Assembly (NCBI RefSeq): GCF_927798115.1
Contig: NZ_CAKMMG010000002.1
Coordinates: 248,001-312,000 of the forward strand
Direction of reading: 5' to 3'
Source: Paenibacillus auburnensis
Lineage (GTDB): Bacteria; Bacillota; Bacilli; Paenibacillales; Paenibacillaceae
DNA length: 64,000 nucleotides
The notes under the pieces were generated by a model. That model saw only the letters and a list, made by a program, of their open reading frames with translations. It was not told where the DNA came from and ran no database searches. Within the stretch, counting starts at the first letter, position 1; each line of letters starts with the position of its first letter. A program made the translations under genes and the position numbers. Positions 8,824 through 17,339 of this stretch are shown here, piece by piece.

Positions 8824-9717
8824 CTATTTTCCCGCCCGCACCCTCACCGGAATATAAATCTCCATCACCGTATCGACACGCGAGTGGCAGCGTTCATCGT
8901 AAAATTCAATATTCAGCTTGCCCTCGTCGTAGACATAACCGCTGTCCTTAAACCACTCTTCAAAAATGTACTTCCAGGTGCTCTTGATCACCTGCACAAA
9001 ATCCTCCTGCTCCGAACCCCCCGAAGTATCCACAGGCGGCGTGGTGAACACCGCATATTCAGCCTCCGGCACTTCAGCTGTCAGCATATCCGGCGTGACC
9101 CTGGAGAAATCATCCACAATCACACCCAGCAGATAAGTGGCGTTGCCGCTGTCAAAAGACGGAACACATAGCCCCACTTCGCCATGCCTCGGGGGATTGA
9201 GAATGTCGTACATTTTCGACTCCAAATTCTCACCTTCATAATGGATCCAGAAAGACGCAATATCCTTCGTATAATTGCCTCCAACCACATTCGTTTCAAT
9301 ACCATAGCCTGCGACCTTAAAAGCCGGCTTACTCACTATTACAGGATTCATGATATAACCTCCGATTTTAAACTTTGGGACATCTTGAAGATAACCGGCC
9401 ATCCGCACCGCATATTGTGAGGGAGGGTAACCATACACTTTGCGGAATGCCTTCGTAAACCCGCCATGAGTCTCGAAACCATAATCCAGCGCAATATCGG
9501 TCACGCTCCGCCCTTTGAACAAATCCACCGCCGCCAAAGACAGCTTCCGGCTTCGCACGTATTCCATCACTGACATCTCCCTGCACAGGCTAAACACACG
9601 GCAGAAATGATACGGCGAATATCCGGCCACCGCGGCAATTTGCCCTGCAGTCAGATTTTCCTTAATATTCTCCTCAATATATTCAATACATTTCTCTATA
9701 TCCTTACTGTAATTCAC
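8824..9717 (-). CDS. AraC-family regulator with GyrI-like effector domain
   Basis: A 297-residue protein with an N-terminal double helix-turn-helix AraC domain (about residues 5-105; AGYSPYHFCRVF and IALDYGFETHGGFTKAFRKVYGYPPS) and a C-terminal GyrI/Rob-like small-molecule-binding domain (about 125-297). The same architecture occurs in multidrug-responsive and Rob-like activators. It starts with GTG (9717) with AAAGG about 12 bases upstream. No obvious target operon adjoins it, so the effector and regulon are unknown. Confidence 0.85.
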   Translation of the reverse strand: MNYSKDIEKCIEYIEENIKENLTAGQIAAVAGYSPYHFCRVFSLCREMSVMEYVRSRKLSLAAVDLFKGRSVTDIALDYGFETHGGFTKAFRKVYGYPPSQYAVRMAGYLQDVPKFKIGGYIMNPVIVSKPAFKVAGYGIETNVVGGNYTKDIASFWIHYEGENLESKMYDILNPPRHGEVGLCVPSFDSGNATYLLGVIVDDFSRVTPDMLTAEVPEAEYAVFTTPPVDTSGGSEQEDFVQVIKSTWKYIFEEWFKDSGYVYDEGKLNIEFYDERCHSRVDTVMEIYIPVRVRAGK

Positions 9718-9910
9718 TGAGCAACCCAGCCTTTCCCGTACGGTAATTTTATTATAACAACTGCATCACGGGAGAACTGTTCCTGTTTTGCTGTATATGT
9801 TAAAGCTATAATCCGGCTAAAAGGATGTCCCTGCTGAAAACAAGGTATCATTTCATGCCCATGATGAATAGGCTAATTTAAACCTATTGATAACAATGGA
9901 GGAATCTTGG

Positions 9911-10645
9911 ATGACCCTTGAGAACGAAAATCCGGTCTCGTCAAATTACCGGTACAGCTATATCCGGACTGCCAGTCAGGAATCTTTTCCCTATGCCCAC
10001 TACTATCATCACTACCGCTCAGACAGCAGCCCGGCAGACCTGCCGGCAGCAGACAATTCCGGCACAACCGCCAAGCAGCTGGCCGACGGGTATTTAAATG
10101 CAAGCGTAGGCAGCGGGCAGGGAATCCATCTGAAAACCGGCGGCGAAGTCGGCGGCAAGCATGGCTTAGGCCTGAATACAGGCGGACATGTAGCAAAAAA
10201 CGGCGCGGAGCTCTACGCGAATGGACATCTTGGCGGCGCCTCCTATGGAATTCAAGCGCAGGGTAACGCCCATCTCGACACGCAAAAAGGGCTTGGAATT
10301 GATACGGAAGCTGCGGCCCTCGGCAAATTCGGAGTTGCTGCACAGGCTAAAACACAGATCGGAGGCGGCCAGGGGGCTGGCTTTCATACCGGAGCCAACG
10401 TCGGAGGAGAGTACGGGCTTCAAGCGGATGCGGAAGGTCACTTAGGCATCAGCCAAGGTGCAGGCTTCAATGCCGGATTGCAGCTCGGCGGACAGAATGG
10501 ACTCGGAGCCCAGGCACAGGCACAGCTCGGAGGCGGTCAAGGCGCAGGCCTCGGAGTTACCGGACAATTAGGCAACTATACCGGCGGCATGGGGTTCAAC
10601 GTCGGCGGATCTAAGGAGAAAGATTCCAGCCACGGGAAGGAATAA
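9911..10645 (+). CDS. Glycine-rich protein of 14-residue repeats, function unknown
   Basis: A 244-residue protein with no signal peptide or transmembrane helix. After a Tyr/His-rich head (residues ~12-45, including YAHYYHHYR) the body from about residue 60 is a run of roughly eleven to twelve units of about 14 residues, for example GQGAGFHTGANVGG, EYGLQADAEGHLGI, SQGAGFNAGLQLGG and QNGLGAQAQAQLGG, ending in a charged tail (KEKDSSHGKE). The pattern of Gly turns and alternating small/hydrophobic residues suggests a stacked beta fold. The ATG at 9911 is chosen because GGAGG lies 8 bases upstream; in-frame TTG (9887) and ATG (9896) are upstream of that site. I do not recognise a characterised family. 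Confidence 0.75.
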   Translation: MTLENENPVSSNYRYSYIRTASQESFPYAHYYHHYRSDSSPADLPAADNSGTTAKQLADGYLNASVGSGQGIHLKTGGEVGGKHGLGLNTGGHVAKNGAELYANGHLGGASYGIQAQGNAHLDTQKGLGIDTEAAALGKFGVAAQAKTQIGGGQGAGFHTGANVGGEYGLQADAEGHLGISQGAGFNAGLQLGGQNGLGAQAQAQLGGGQGAGLGVTGQLGNYTGGMGFNVGGSKEKDSSHGKE

Positions 10646-10670
10646 CACACTCACTGAACACATCATCAAT

Positions 10671-10719
10671 AAAGGGAATATCTCAAAGCCAGAAACAGCG
10701 GCTTCGGGATATTCCCTTT
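10671..10719 (+). terminator. Hairpin terminator after the repeat-protein gene
   Basis: AAAGGGAATATC (10671-10682) pairs perfectly with 10708-10719; an inner AAGCC/GGCTT extends the structure. Only a short T stretch follows on the plus strand, so it may be a weak or bidirectional terminator. Confidence 0.6.
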
Positions 10720-10788
10720 CACATGCCTAGATCACCTATCCGTTCGCGGATTTCACTCCAGCTGCAAAGAATTCGATGTTATGAAATT

Positions 10789-11430
10789 TCAATTACTTTC
10801 AAGGAATTTTTCAAGTGCCTGCTCCTTTAAATTTTTGAAATGCTCTGAATTTTCGCCTAAGTAGTCTAAGTCATTTAATTGACTTTGCGTGATTTGACGC
10901 TCTTCAAATGAGGTATCATTGGATGTTTTATCGACATTAAATTTCCCTTGGTAAGAGCCACAAATAGCGAACTTCCCTGGTTCAACTTCTCTTAGAAATA
11001 AAAGGTATGAATTTGCATTATTCATCTTTACGTATCCTTCTAAGGTTTCATATACATTATTAATAAGAACACCATCTTCAGATACGAGAATTTGGTCTCC
11101 TTCTTTGAAGTTACCTTTAAAGGACTTTTCGATTTGTACGGGAGTGAAAGCCCGATGATATAACAATGTACCAGAGCTTTCATCGTTAATATCAGTAATT
11201 TGTTGTTCTCCTGCTACCTTACCGACTACAATCGCAGTGGCCTTATTCGTGATCTCGTCCACATTTTCATAATAAACCAATTTGGCTTGGTCTGAGTTTA
11301 ATTTGTAAGTTTTTTGAACTTGAGGTGTACTACTCATTGGATGGGTATCATCCTTTGTATTCTGCACTCCAAGGAAAATAGCAGCAGCCGCTGCCAAAGT
11401 AATGGAGATGGCAATTAATTTTTTATTCAT
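10789..11430 (-). CDS. Membrane-anchored or secreted protein of unknown function
   Basis: A 213-residue protein starting with a signal-anchor sequence (MNKKLIAISITLAAAAAIF) and a soluble domain of about 185 residues. The segment with AIVVGKVAGEQQ, the middle IEKSFKGNFKEGDQILV and YLLFLREVEPGKFAI looks like a small beta domain; there is no lipobox cysteine. Start 11430 has AAGGAG about 10 bases upstream; the frame extends to 11460 without support. The gene appears more AT-rich than its neighbours and stands alone, so recent acquisition is possible. I do not recognise the family. Confidence 0.7.
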   Translation of the reverse strand: MNKKLIAISITLAAAAAIFLGVQNTKDDTHPMSSTPQVQKTYKLNSDQAKLVYYENVDEITNKATAIVVGKVAGEQQITDINDESSGTLLYHRAFTPVQIEKSFKGNFKEGDQILVSEDGVLINNVYETLEGYVKMNNANSYLLFLREVEPGKFAICGSYQGKFNVDKTSNDTSFEERQITQSQLNDLDYLGENSEHFKNLKEQALEKFLESN

Positions 11431-11635
11431 TTCGGCATCTCTCCTTTTCAATATTTCCAAGCTAAACGAGGTTATGGTGTTGGATTCCCACCGTGTTTTT
11501 TGAATACCAAGGATTTACAATATGTTAGACGTGACACCATTAGTGAAAGTTATATTAATTTACATTTTTAGAAAAATTGATTTTAGGGTATGGCGAAGAA
11601 TACCCATAGGGAGCGTTTTTTTAATCCAGGCAACG

Positions 11636-11674
11636 GCAAAAAAGCGTACCCCTGATAGACGGGAGGTACGCTTT
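11636..11674 (-). terminator. Intrinsic terminator after prkA
   Basis: Arms AAAGCGTACC (11641-11650) and GGTACGCTTT (11665-11674) form a 10-bp stem; read on the minus strand it is followed by a run of Ts. It is 27 bases beyond the prkA stop. Confidence 0.8.
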
Positions 11675-11700
11675 CGGTATTCATCCAGATCTATGAATCC

Positions 11701-13596
11701 TTATCGGTTCAGCAGGCTTCCGACATATTTCAGCAGCTCATTCGCGCAGATCGGGCAGTAGTTGTGTTCATCGATCAGGCGTCTGCTTACCTCATTGATG
11801 CGTTTGAGCTGGCTTTCATCCGGCGTTTTGGAGGAGGTGGTGATCTTGACAATATCCTTCAGGTCGGTGAACAGCTTTTTCTCAATCGCCTCACGCAGCC
11901 GGTCGTGGTTATTGTATTCAAACTTTTTCCCTTTACGGGAGTAGGCTGAAATGCGGATCAGGATTTCTTCGCGGAATGCCTTTTTGGCATTTTCGGAGAT
12001 TCCGATCTGCTCCTCAATCGAGCGCATCAGCCGCTCATCCGGCTCCATTTCCTCATCGGTCAGCGGATCGCGGATTTTGCTCCAGTTGCAGAAGGCTTCA
12101 ATATTGTCGAGATAGTTCTCAAACAGCGTTTTGGCCGATTCTTCAAAAGAGTAGACAAAGGCCTTCTGCACTTCGCTTTTGGCCAGAATATCGTATTCCT
12201 TGCGGGCGATGGAAATAAAGTTCAGGTACCGCTCTCGTTCCTCCTTGGTAATCGAAGGATGCTGATCCAGCCCGTCTTTGATGGCCCGCAGGACATCCAG
12301 CGCGTTCATGCACTGCAGGTCGCCTTTGATCAGGGCACTGGAAATCCGGTTGATAACATACCGCGGGTCAATGCCAGACATGCCTTCATCCAGGTATTCC
12401 GACTGCATCTCTTTAAGATCGGCTTCCTTGTAGCCCTCTACCTCTTCCCCGTCGTACATCCGCAGCTTTTTGATCAGGTCCATACCCTGCTTCTTGCTGT
12501 CCTTCAGGCGGGTCAGGATGGAGAAGATCGCAGCTGCCCGTAAGGCGTGCGGGGCAATATGCACATGCTTCATGTCACTCTGGGCGATCAGCTTGGCGTA
12601 GATTTTTTCCTCTTCCGACACTCTAAGGTTGTAAGGCACCGGCATGACGATCATACGGGACTGGAGCGCCTCATTCTTTTTGTTGGAGATGAAGGATTTG
12701 TACTCCGTTTCATTCGTATGGGCGATGATCATTTCATCCGCCGAAATGAGTGCGAACCGGCCCGCCTTGAAGTTGCCTTCCTGGGTCAGTGAGAGCAGAT
12801 TCCAGAGGAACTTCTCGTCGCACTTCAGCATTTCCTGGAACTCCATCACCCCGCGGTTGGCCTTATTCAGCTCCCCGTCGAAGCGGTAGGCGCGCGGATC
12901 GGATTCCGAGCCGTATTCGGTAATGGTGGAAAAGTCGATGCTGCCGGTAAGATCGGCGATATCCTGCGACTTCGGATCAGAAGGACTGAAGGTCCCGATG
13001 CCGATGCGCTCTTCTTCCGAGAGAATCACCCGTACGACTTTGACCTGTTCAATGTCTCCACGGTATTCATTTTTGAGCCGCATTTGGCAGGAGGGGCACA
13101 GATTGCCCTCAATGCGTACCCCGAGCTCGCGTTCAATCTCCGGGCGCAGCTCCAGCGGAATCAGGTGCAGCGGATCTTCATGCATCGGGCAGCCCTCAAT
13201 CGCATACACCGCTCCTGCATCCGTCCGCGAATATTGCTCCAGACCCCGTTTCAGCAGAGTTACCAGTGTCGATTTACCGCCGCTGACCGGTCCCATGAGC
13301 AGCAGTATCCGTTTGCGGACGTCGAGACGGCGGGCGGCAGAATGGAAATACTCCTCCACCAGCTTCTCTACCGCACGGTCCAGCCCAAAAATCTCCTGTT
13401 CAAAAAACTTATACCGTTTGCGTCCGTTGATGTCTTCTACGCCGTGTGACTTGATCATGTCGTATACGCGGGAATGAGCCGTTTTAGCGGGAGAGGGGTC
13501 TTTTTTCAATAGTTCTATATAGTCCTTGAAGGTGCCGCTCCACGCCAAACGGTCGTTCTCAGCCCGATACGAAGCTATACGCTCAAAAATATCCAT
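11701..13596 (-). CDS. prkA: PrkA serine protein kinase / AAA+ protein
   Basis: A 631-residue protein of normal PrkA length beginning MDIFERIASYRAENDRLAWSG. It has an AAA+ P-loop (GPVSGGKST), the zinc-like CPMHEDP and NLCPSCQMRL segments, and the C-terminal kinase-like PrkA domain ending with a CPICANELL motif. PrkA is a sporulation-associated serine kinase in Bacillus, with reports also of ATP-dependent protease activity. Unlike the usual cluster, yhbH and spoVR are not next to it; spoVR ends at base 377 of this window. The ATG at 13596 has GAGGAGG upstream. Confidence 0.93.
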   Translation of the reverse strand: MDIFERIASYRAENDRLAWSGTFKDYIELLKKDPSPAKTAHSRVYDMIKSHGVEDINGRKRYKFFEQEIFGLDRAVEKLVEEYFHSAARRLDVRKRILLLMGPVSGGKSTLVTLLKRGLEQYSRTDAGAVYAIEGCPMHEDPLHLIPLELRPEIERELGVRIEGNLCPSCQMRLKNEYRGDIEQVKVVRVILSEEERIGIGTFSPSDPKSQDIADLTGSIDFSTITEYGSESDPRAYRFDGELNKANRGVMEFQEMLKCDEKFLWNLLSLTQEGNFKAGRFALISADEMIIAHTNETEYKSFISNKKNEALQSRMIVMPVPYNLRVSEEEKIYAKLIAQSDMKHVHIAPHALRAAAIFSILTRLKDSKKQGMDLIKKLRMYDGEEVEGYKEADLKEMQSEYLDEGMSGIDPRYVINRISSALIKGDLQCMNALDVLRAIKDGLDQHPSITKEERERYLNFISIARKEYDILAKSEVQKAFVYSFEESAKTLFENYLDNIEAFCNWSKIRDPLTDEEMEPDERLMRSIEEQIGISENAKKAFREEILIRISAYSRKGKKFEYNNHDRLREAIEKKLFTDLKDIVKITTSSKTPDESQLKRINEVSRRLIDEHNYCPICANELLKYVGSLLNR

Positions 13597-13679
13597 TGCT
13601 CGCTGCCTCCTCTTGCGCTCCTACTTGCTCGATTGGCTTTAAAAGTGTATTACATACCTATGCGGCGAGCCCGGAATAG

Positions 13680-13706
13680 TTGACCTCTTTTTTGCTGTGC
13701 TATAAT
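13680..13706 (+). promoter_or_regulatory. Possible promoter of the DUF2161 gene
   Basis: TTGACC (13680-13685) and TATAAT (13701-13706), the latter preceded by TGC (extended -10). The 15-base spacer is short, which lowers confidence. Confidence 0.4.
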
Positions 13707-13771
13707 AGAGAATCATTAAAATAAACTAGAACTTCACATATAATGTTAAATTAGGCGCAGGAGTGAGTACG

Positions 13772-14596
13772 ATGGCAGTAAAACATGAAACGGAGCTTTA
13801 CGCTCCTTTGAAGGCATTTTTTGAGCGGCAGGGCTATTCGATCAAGGGCGAGGTACGGACCTGTGATCTGGTCGGCCTGCGGGAGGGGGAGGAGCTGCCT
13901 CTAATCGTGGAGATGAAAAAAACGTTCAACCTCGCCCTGCTGCTGCAGGGGGTTGAACGTCTGCGCCTCAGCCCCAATGTCTACCTCGCCGTGGAACGCG
14001 TACGCGACAAAAAAGGCGCGGTGAACCAGCGCTGGGGCGAGCTCAGCGGGCTGTGCCGCCGCCTCGGCCTCGGGCTGATCACCATCGTCTTCTACAAGAC
14101 GAAGGCCCCGCTGGTCGAGGTGCTCGCGGAGCCGGGCGACGCGCCGCCCCAAATCCGCAGCGGCGCGCGGCGGCGCGAGAAGCTGCTCTATGAGTTCCGT
14201 GAGCGCAGCGGGGACTACAACACCGGCGGCAGCACGCGCGTCAAGCTCGTGACGGCCTACCGGGAGAAGGCGCTGCGCGTCGCGCTCGCGCTGCAGGCCG
14301 CTGAGGCCGAAGCCGCGCTCGGCCTCCTGGATGGGCGCGCTAAGCGGAGCCGCGCGCCTAAGGCAGGCGCAGCAGCGCCTGCAGAAGGCCCGGCGGCTGC
14401 GCAGGCCCGGGCCGGCATCACGCCCGCCGAGCTGCGCCGGCGGAGCGGTGTGCCCGGCGCTGCGGCGATGCTGCAGCGCAACTACTACGGCTGGTTCACC
14501 CGGGTGAACCGCGGCCGGTACCTGCTGACGCCGGCGGGAACGGCGGCGCTACTGGAATATGCTGCGATTACTGAGGTCAGTGCGGGCAAGCTCTAG
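13772..14596 (+). CDS. DUF2161 protein with PD-(D/E)XK-like fold
   Basis: A 274-residue protein. The N-terminal half (ELYAPLKAFFERQGYSIKGEV, CDLVG, LIVEMKK, then a helical segment) follows the D-x(n)-ExK pattern of PD-(D/E)XK phosphodiesterases and matches the DUF2161 family as I know it. A low-complexity Ala/Gly/Arg linker (about residues 185-215) leads to a C-terminal winged-helix-like segment (ITPAELRRRSGVPGAAAMLQRNYYGWFTRVNRGRYLLT). The ATG at 13772 is chosen over a GTG at 13763 because GGAG is 8 bases upstream. The second half is strikingly GC-rich. Biological role unknown; divergent from prkA. Confidence 0.72.
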   Translation: MAVKHETELYAPLKAFFERQGYSIKGEVRTCDLVGLREGEELPLIVEMKKTFNLALLLQGVERLRLSPNVYLAVERVRDKKGAVNQRWGELSGLCRRLGLGLITIVFYKTKAPLVEVLAEPGDAPPQIRSGARRREKLLYEFRERSGDYNTGGSTRVKLVTAYREKALRVALALQAAEAEAALGLLDGRAKRSRAPKAGAAAPAEGPAAAQARAGITPAELRRRSGVPGAAAMLQRNYYGWFTRVNRGRYLLTPAGTAALLEYAAITEVSAGKL

Positions 14597-14679
14597 AAGC
14601 TCCCGCCGCAGCAATCGTAATTACACATCTGCACATCTGAATCATCAGCCAGTTTAGCAGTACCTTCATTTTCTCAAAA

Positions 14680-14712
14680 CAAAAAGCAAGCCCTCATAAC
14701 CAAGGGCTTGCT
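14680..14712 (-). terminator. Intrinsic terminator, minus strand
   Basis: AGCAAGCCCT (14685-14694) and AGGGCTTGCT (14703-14712) form a 10-bp stem; read on the minus strand a T-rich tract follows. It could end transcription from the aminotransferase gene, though 400 bases past its stop. Confidence 0.65.
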
Positions 14713-14762
14713 AAACAATCGTAATTCACTTCAAGCTCATTCCGGAAGTCTGTGTTTTGAGT

Positions 14763-14951
14763 TCTACTGTATTTCGTACAACAGAATCCGGCTTAATGAA
14801 TGAGAAATTCGATTCTATTGTATTTTTTACAATTAAATTCCATAAATTCAGCCCTCATCTGCGGTTTTCCGGAAATCTGCTGTACAAAGTGCAATAGAAA
14901 CAATTTGTAAAGCCGGGAATAACGAATCTGTTGCACAAAATACAGCAGATA
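14763..14951. repeat. Nested palindromic intergenic element (about 190 bp)
   Basis: Four related ~24-base segments: 14763-14785 and 14812-14838 in one orientation, 14874-14900 and 14926-14951 in the other, each built on a TCT-A/G-CTGTA-TTT...ACA-ACAGA-like pattern. The outer pair and inner pair are mutual inverted repeats, and the connectors also pair (CCGGCTT with AAGCCGG), so the region can fold into one long interrupted hairpin. No gene is seen in 14597-15107. Confidence 0.65.
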
Positions 14952-15107
14952 GGAGTCGCCATAGTCGGCCAGCTATGGCCTTAGACTAATTTCTTCTCTC
15001 CGTATCACCTTTGCCTCTGTATTTTTTCCCTATTCGTCTTCCTGCTCCCGGTTGCCATGCCGCAGCCTCATAATCCCTAGCATGCAGTAATCCTAGGAAG
15101 CAAGCCC

Positions 15108-16331
15108 TCAGCTCCGCGCTGTAAACTCCGTAACCGCCTCACTCATCAGGTTCATCCCCAGCAGCAGCTCATCCCGGCCGGGATGGCTGAAGTTAAGACG
15201 GATGCGGTTGCCGCCACCATTTACACTGCATAGCTGCCCCGGCAGGAACGCGACCCCTTTGGCCAGCGACGCTTTGAGCAGTGTCATTGCATCAAGCCCT
15301 TCCGGCAGGGAGACCCACAGGAACATGCCGCCCTCGGGAAGCGCATAATCACTATTCTTCCAAGCCGGACGCTTCAGCAGCTCCGCCATTAGTTTCAGGC
15401 GGGTGTTGTATTCGCGGTTCAGCACAGCGATATGCTCACGCAGATCAAATGCCGTTACATCCAGCAGATGATGCAGCAGCCGCTGGTTCAGCGAGCTGGA
15501 CTGCCAGTCAGCCATCTGCTTGGCAGCAGTCATCATCCCGATCAGCTCCCGGCTGCCGGCTGCCCAGCCTGTCCGCAGGGCAGGCGCAACCGTCTTGCTG
15601 AATGAGCCGATGTAGAGCACATGCCCGCCCTGGCTGACATTCTCCAGCGCATACAATGACGGATACCGCACAGCAGGAGATCCGCCGGGACCGGCCTTCT
15701 GGAAATGCAAATCGCCATAGGAATCATCCTCTACGATCAGCACGTTATTCTGGATGCACAGCTCGAGCACTTCCTTACGCCGCTCCAGACTCCAGAGGAT
15801 CCCGCTCGGGTTCGTGTAGCTCGGCGTCGCAAACAGCATCTTGGGCCGGTGCTGGCGGATCTGGGTACGCAGATGGTCAGGCAGCAGCCCATCCCGGTCT
15901 CCCTGTACCGGAATAATGACGGCACCCTGCATGCGGAGTGCCTGCAGAAAGCCCGGTGAAGTCGGATTCTCCACCAGCACACGGTCACCGGGATCGATAT
16001 AGACCCGGGACAGCAAATCGATAGCTTGTTGACTTCCCGTTGTCAGAAGAACTCCGCCCTCCGGGGCAGCCACTCCTTTTCCCTTCAGCCAATCCCCGGT
16101 TAACCAGTCCCGCAACGGACCATAGCCCTCAGGATCGCCATATTGCAGCGCACTGGCATCAGCCGATATTACGGTAGAGGCCGTTTCCGCAAGCAGCGAT
16201 AATGGGAACAATTCCTCCGCAGGTAGCTCTTCTGCCAGAGAGATTAATGTGCTGCGCCGCGTCTGTGTCCGGATACTAAGCAGCGGTGAAGATAGCAATG
16301 TATGCGCGCGGGCAGAAAACTCATATTTCAT
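15108..16331 (-). CDS. PLP-dependent fold-type I aminotransferase (LysN/2-aminoadipate-like)
   Basis: A 407-residue class I/II aminotransferase: the PLP-stacking region (TTGSQQAIDLLSRVY), NPSGILWS, the DDSYGDL aspartate and the Schiff-base Lys in SFSKTVAPALRTGW. It looks like the catalytic half of MocR proteins or the LysN/alpha-aminoadipate group but carries no GntR domain. The frame extends upstream to 16475, but the start at 16331 has AAGGGGGG 5 bases away and is the natural N-terminus. Substrate unassigned. It may be co-transcribed with the ComA-like regulator 68 bases upstream. Confidence 0.82.
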   Translation of the reverse strand: MKYEFSARAHTLLSSPLLSIRTQTRRSTLISLAEELPAEELFPLSLLAETASTVISADASALQYGDPEGYGPLRDWLTGDWLKGKGVAAPEGGVLLTTGSQQAIDLLSRVYIDPGDRVLVENPTSPGFLQALRMQGAVIIPVQGDRDGLLPDHLRTQIRQHRPKMLFATPSYTNPSGILWSLERRKEVLELCIQNNVLIVEDDSYGDLHFQKAGPGGSPAVRYPSLYALENVSQGGHVLYIGSFSKTVAPALRTGWAAGSRELIGMMTAAKQMADWQSSSLNQRLLHHLLDVTAFDLREHIAVLNREYNTRLKLMAELLKRPAWKNSDYALPEGGMFLWVSLPEGLDAMTLLKASLAKGVAFLPGQLCSVNGGGNRIRLNFSHPGRDELLLGMNLMSEAVTEFTARS

Positions 16332-16398
16332 ATGTTCCCCCCTTCCCTGGTACCAAGAATATTCCAGCCCGGCCGGCAATATGTCGCAAAGGCAGGAA

Positions 16399-17055
16399 CT
16401 ACGCGTAGATTTGCTTATTTTGCCTAGAGAAAAGCGCATACTTCTCGATAGCCTGGGCCCGAGTCGTAACTTCAAGCTTTACATAGATTTTCCGGAGGTA
16501 GTTATCGATGGAACGACGGCTTACCTCTATCTCCAGAGCGATCTTGTCGTATGTAATTCCTTGTACAATCCGCTCCATGATGAACATTTCTGTCTGAGTC
16601 AGCTGCATAACGCCCTCCAGACTCCGTGTCGAGGTCACCGGACGGTATCCCCTTTGAATCCACTTCAGCGGAACCGACAGGAACCCTTCGCGCAGACTTT
16701 CGATCATTAAGAGCAGCTGGTTGGAGGAAGCTCCTTTGGACAGGACGCCGCTGGCTCCGAGCTCCAGCAGGGGCTGGAATAATTCCTTGTCTTCCTCTTC
16801 GGTCATGATGATGAAATGTGAATGCTCTGAGTTATTTTTCATCTCCGGCAGCACGGTTTCCACATTGCCTTCCGGCATTTGATAATCCGCCAGTACCAGA
16901 TCCGGTTTCATCTCCAGCACTTCTCTAACGCCCTCGCTCCAGGTGGAATACATCCCCTGAACGATAAGTCCTCCCCCCTCCTCCAAAATCAGTTTTGTAC
17001 CCAGCATACTTGTGGGATGACAACCCACGATGACCACCCGCCAAACCTTCATCAT
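16399..17055 (-). CDS. ComA-like LuxR-family response regulator with degenerate receiver
   Basis: A 218-residue NarL/LuxR-type protein. The receiver resembles ComA (HPTSMLGTKLILEE against ComA HPAVMEGTKTILE), with the phospho-acceptor Asp near residue 57 (LADYQMP) and Lys in LSKGAS. The acidic pair that normally coordinates Mg2+ (DD before HP) is replaced by Gly-Cys at residues 11-12. The C-terminal HTH (LTQTEMFIMERIVQGITYDKIA, then RSIDNYLRKIYVKL) is intact. No kinase gene is adjacent. A GGAGG lies 11 bases before the first ATG; the second ATG is an alternative. Phosphorylation-independent activity is inferred, not shown. Confidence 0.82.
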   Translation of the reverse strand: MMKVWRVVIVGCHPTSMLGTKLILEEGGGLIVQGMYSTWSEGVREVLEMKPDLVLADYQMPEGNVETVLPEMKNNSEHSHFIIMTEEEDKELFQPLLELGASGVLSKGASSNQLLLMIESLREGFLSVPLKWIQRGYRPVTSTRSLEGVMQLTQTEMFIMERIVQGITYDKIALEIEVSRRSIDNYLRKIYVKLEVTTRAQAIEKYALFSRQNKQIYA

Positions 17056-17274
17056 TAACGCCCAGACCTCCTGCTATCTATATATTTACCCAGAGTGGAA
17101 AGCACTTTACGTTTCCGGCTACCACGGAAGCAAGGATGGTTGATGACTTATTGTTAGTTTCTTCCTACTTTTACCTTGAATACGCCACTCAGATATTCCA
17201 ATCTATAGAAATTGTATCGCAGTAGTTTAATAGGATGCAATTACTTTTTCACGCTTTCAAACTTCCTTTCATTT

Positions 17275-17303
17275 TTGCGAAACTCGTAAAAGTCTGATAG
17301 AAT
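17275..17303 (+). promoter_or_regulatory. Predicted promoter of the coiled-coil/NAGPA operon
   Basis: TTGCGA (17275-17280), 17-base spacer, TAGAAT (17298-17303) preceded by TGA (extended -10), 37 bases before the start codon. Confidence 0.55.
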
Positions 17304-17339
17304 GGGGACTTGAAAAAAATAGCTTGAGGTGATGTTGAA

